A stretch of 64,000 bases of DNA from Hydractinia symbiolongicarpus (Eukaryota > Cnidaria > Hydrozoa > Anthoathecata > Hydractiniidae). The DNA lies in contig NC_079884.1 in assembly GCF_029227915.1 (NCBI RefSeq), positions 3,040,001 through 3,104,000 on the forward strand, read 5' to 3'. The position numbers were made by a program, and so were the translations under genes. Of the stretch, positions 62,095-64,000 are shown piece after piece (positions within the stretch are counted from its first letter, which is position 1; every line of letters starts with the position of its first letter). Under the pieces are notes generated by a model, which saw only the letters and a list, made by a program, of their open reading frames with translations, had not been told where the DNA came from and did not search any database.

Positions 62095-64000
62095 CGTCAC
62101 ATATTCATACCAACATTTATTTAGCGATGGTATTCTGATATTATTAGGTTGCATCGCTTTAATAGTAAAACGCTTGACTGTGGGACTTAATTGAACTGAT
62201 TTTGGCCTTTGACCTTATAAATGTGATAAATGAGCCAGTTTGACTAGAAGAAATAACATTCTTCTTAATTTGACATGATTGCTGAAACTCAGCGATTACA
62301 CTGGGCGCTGTGGTAGCGCTTTATTAAAAAAATAAGATAAATAAGTCATTTTTTTCTGTGGGACCAATCCTAGCCGTTAGCTCGCGCTGAAGAAGTAGAG
62401 ACAGTTTCAAAAACTACCTTTCATTGACTTTCTAATGGTGTCAATCCGTTTGAGGTACAACTGCAGCGTCACATATTCGTGCCAACATGTATTTAGTGAT
62501 TTTCTTCCGATATTACTAAAATGTATTGCTTTTAACAGTGAAACGATTCACTGTGGGAAATAATAGAACTGATTCTGGACTGTGACCTCATAAATGTGAT
62601 AAATGAGCCAATTGGTGTCCAAAGCATAACATTCTTCTTAATTTGACATAATTGTTGAAATTAAACGATTACATTAGGCTCTGTGGTAGCGCTTTATTTA
62701 AAAATTTAGATAAATAAGTCTTTTCTTACTGTGGGACCAATCCTAGCCGTTAGTTCGCGTTGAAGAAATAGAGACAGTTTCAAAAACTACATTTCATTGA
62801 TTCTCTAACGGTGTCAATCCGTTTGAGTTACAACGGTTGCGTCACATATTCGTAGCAACATGTATTTAGTGATTTTTTTCCAATATTACTAAGTTGTATC
62901 GCTTTTAACAGTGAAACGATTGACTGTGGGAATTAATTGAACTGATTCTGGACCTTACAAATGTGATAAATGAGCCAATTGGATTCCAAGGTATAACATT
63001 CTTCTTAATTTGACATGATTGCTGGAATTCAGCGAGTACACTAGGCTCTGTTGTAGCGCTTTACTTAAAAATTTAGATAAATAAGTCTTTTTTTGCTGTG
63101 GGACCAATCCTGGCCGTTAGCACGCGCTGAATAAATAGGAACAGTTTCAAAGACTACATTTCATTGACTTTCTAGCGGTATAAATCTGTTTGAGTTGCAA
63201 CGGTTGCGTCACATATTCATACCAACATGTATTTAGCGATAGTATTCGGATATTATTAGGTTGCATCGCCTTTAACAGTGAAACGCTTGACTGTGGGACT
63301 TAATTGAACTGATTTTGGCCTTTGACCTTATAAATGTGATAAATGAGCCAGTTTGACTACAAGAAATAACATTCTTCTTAATTTGACATGATTGCTGAAA
63401 CTCAGCGATTACACTGGGCGCTGTGGTAGCGCTTTATTAAAAAAATAAGATAAATAAGTCATTTTTTTCTGTGGGACCAATCCTAGCCGTTAGCTCGCGC
63501 TGAAGAAGTAGAAACAGTTTCAAAAACTACCTTTCATTGACTTTCTAACGGTGTCAATCCGTTTGAGTTACAACTGCAGCGTCACATATTCGTGCCAACA
63601 TGTATTTAGTGATTTTCTTCCGATATTACTAAAATGTTTTGCTTTTAACAGTGAAACGATTCACTGTGGGAATTGATAGAACTGATTCTGGACTGTGAAC
63701 TCATAAATGTGATAAATGAGCCAATTGGTGTCCAAAGCATAACATTCTTCTTAATTTGACATGATTGTTGAAATTAAACGATTACATTAGGCTCTGTGGT
63801 AGAGTTTTATTTAAAAATTTAGATAAATAAGTCTTTTCTTACTGTGGGACCAATCCTAGCCGTTAGTTCGCATTGAAGAAATAGAGACAGTTTCAAAAGC
63901 TACATTTCATTGATTTTCTAACGGTGTCAATCCGTTTGAGTGACAACGGTTGCGTCACATATTCGTAGCAATATGTATTTGATGATTTTTTTCCGATATT
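62095..64000 (+). repeat. 1,113-bp higher-order repeat, second copy cut by the window end
   Basis: Units 62,095-63,206 (372, 373 and 367 bp) are followed by a second copy from 63,207. The private variant CTGCAG directly before CGTCAC occurs at 62,461-62,466 and 63,574-63,579, 1,113 bp apart. The 367-bp unit starting at 62,840 has lost about 6 bp: CTGGACCTTACAAATG replaces CTGGACTGTGACCTTACAAATG. Confidence 0.75.

Larger units (their letters stand above)
4329..64000 (+). repeat. Satellite array, forward orientation, 373-bp and 249-bp units
   Basis: The anchor CGTCAC followed by ATATTCGTACC recurs without interruption from 4,681 to 63,953. Spacing is 372-375 bp for full units (about 139) and 248-249 bp for short units (30). 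Exceptions are single units of 339 bp (39,011) and 367 bp (62,840). A full unit, counted from CGTCAC, contains in order the type A or B head (to about base 60), TTAACAGTG...GACTGTGGGA (68-92), GACCTTATAAATGTGATAAATGAG (118-141), an EcoRI-like GGAATTCAGC or GGAACTCAGC (191-200), an AGCGCT site (about 222-227), an AT-rich segment (228-250), ACTGTGGGACCAATCCT (262-278) and the AACGG motif block (about 337-373). There is no spacer, transposon insertion or gene inside the array. It runs off the right edge of the window. Confidence 0.95.

Noticed and set aside
4681-63953. Three-fold ~125-bp internal repeat inside the 373-bp unit
   Set aside because: The 249:373 ratio suggests it, but the thirds do not align. 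Only short words such as GATAAAT and ACTGTGG recur, at unequal spacing.
4329-64000. CRISPR array
   Set aside because: The repeat unit is 249-373 bp and continuous, with no short repeat/variable spacer alternation and no cas genes. The context is eukaryotic.
4329-64000. Ribosomal RNA or 5S gene tandem array
   Set aside because: No internal 5S promoter, no conserved rRNA words and no Pol III box set were seen in the unit.
2821-64000. Telomeric or subtelomeric simple repeats
   Set aside because: No runs of TTAGGG, TTAGG or related hexamers occur. TTAGG appears only singly inside TTAGGCTCTG.
2821-64000. Satellite derived from a recognisable transposon
   Set aside because: I found no terminal inverted repeats, target-site duplications, LTR ends or coding remnants within the unit or at its edge.

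Overview
This window looks like eukaryotic, most likely animal, nuclear DNA with no protein-coding gene that I can support. About 61.2 kb of the 64 kb is one satellite DNA array. The left 2.8 kb is AT-rich non-coding flank with a tRNA-like sequence, a microsatellite, a palindrome and low-complexity tracts. The organism cannot be named from this sequence. The dispersed TAGCTAGC-type tracts and small tRNA-derived sequence made me think of a marine invertebrate such as a sponge, but that is a weak impression.

Layout. Positions 1-2,820 are flank: a 37-bp near-palindrome with two CACGTG sites (257-293), an AGCT-rich zone (about 390-1,075), a TA/GATA/GATGTA microsatellite (about 1,165-1,215), diverged ~245-bp direct repeats (about 1,413-1,870), a tRNA-like cloverleaf with a 4-nt anticodon loop (2,235-2,303), and a pyrimidine-rich TGCCT-like tract (about 2,589-2,801). 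At 2,821 the satellite starts abruptly. From 2,821 to about 4,328 it runs in reverse orientation. It flips at a very tight inverted junction (4,306-4,351), and from there to the end of the window it runs forward.

The satellite has a full unit of about 373 bp (about 139 forward copies) and a short unit of about 249 bp (30 forward copies). The short unit is the full unit minus an internal 124-bp segment. Two head types alternate or mix: type A (TTAGTGATTTTYTTCCGATA) and type B (TTAGCGATAGTATTCGGATA). Their mixtures form higher-order repeats of about 746, 995, 1,113, 1,369, 2,987 and 4,224 bp in different parts of the array. The 4,224-bp repeat is a nearly unchanged tandem duplication. Short units are common from 4.7 to 28 kb and rare further right.

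Interpretation. The array has the organisation expected of a pericentromeric, centromeric or other heterochromatic satellite that evolves by unequal crossing-over, gene conversion and fold-back inversion. Its function is not shown by the sequence. The most constrained part of the unit is a roughly 60-bp block with repeated AACGG/CCGTT motifs, CAACGGTTG and TTGCGTCA, which is the best candidate for a protein-binding site. Unit positions and copy relations were read by eye, so small counting errors are possible. An array like this is also prone to assembly error.
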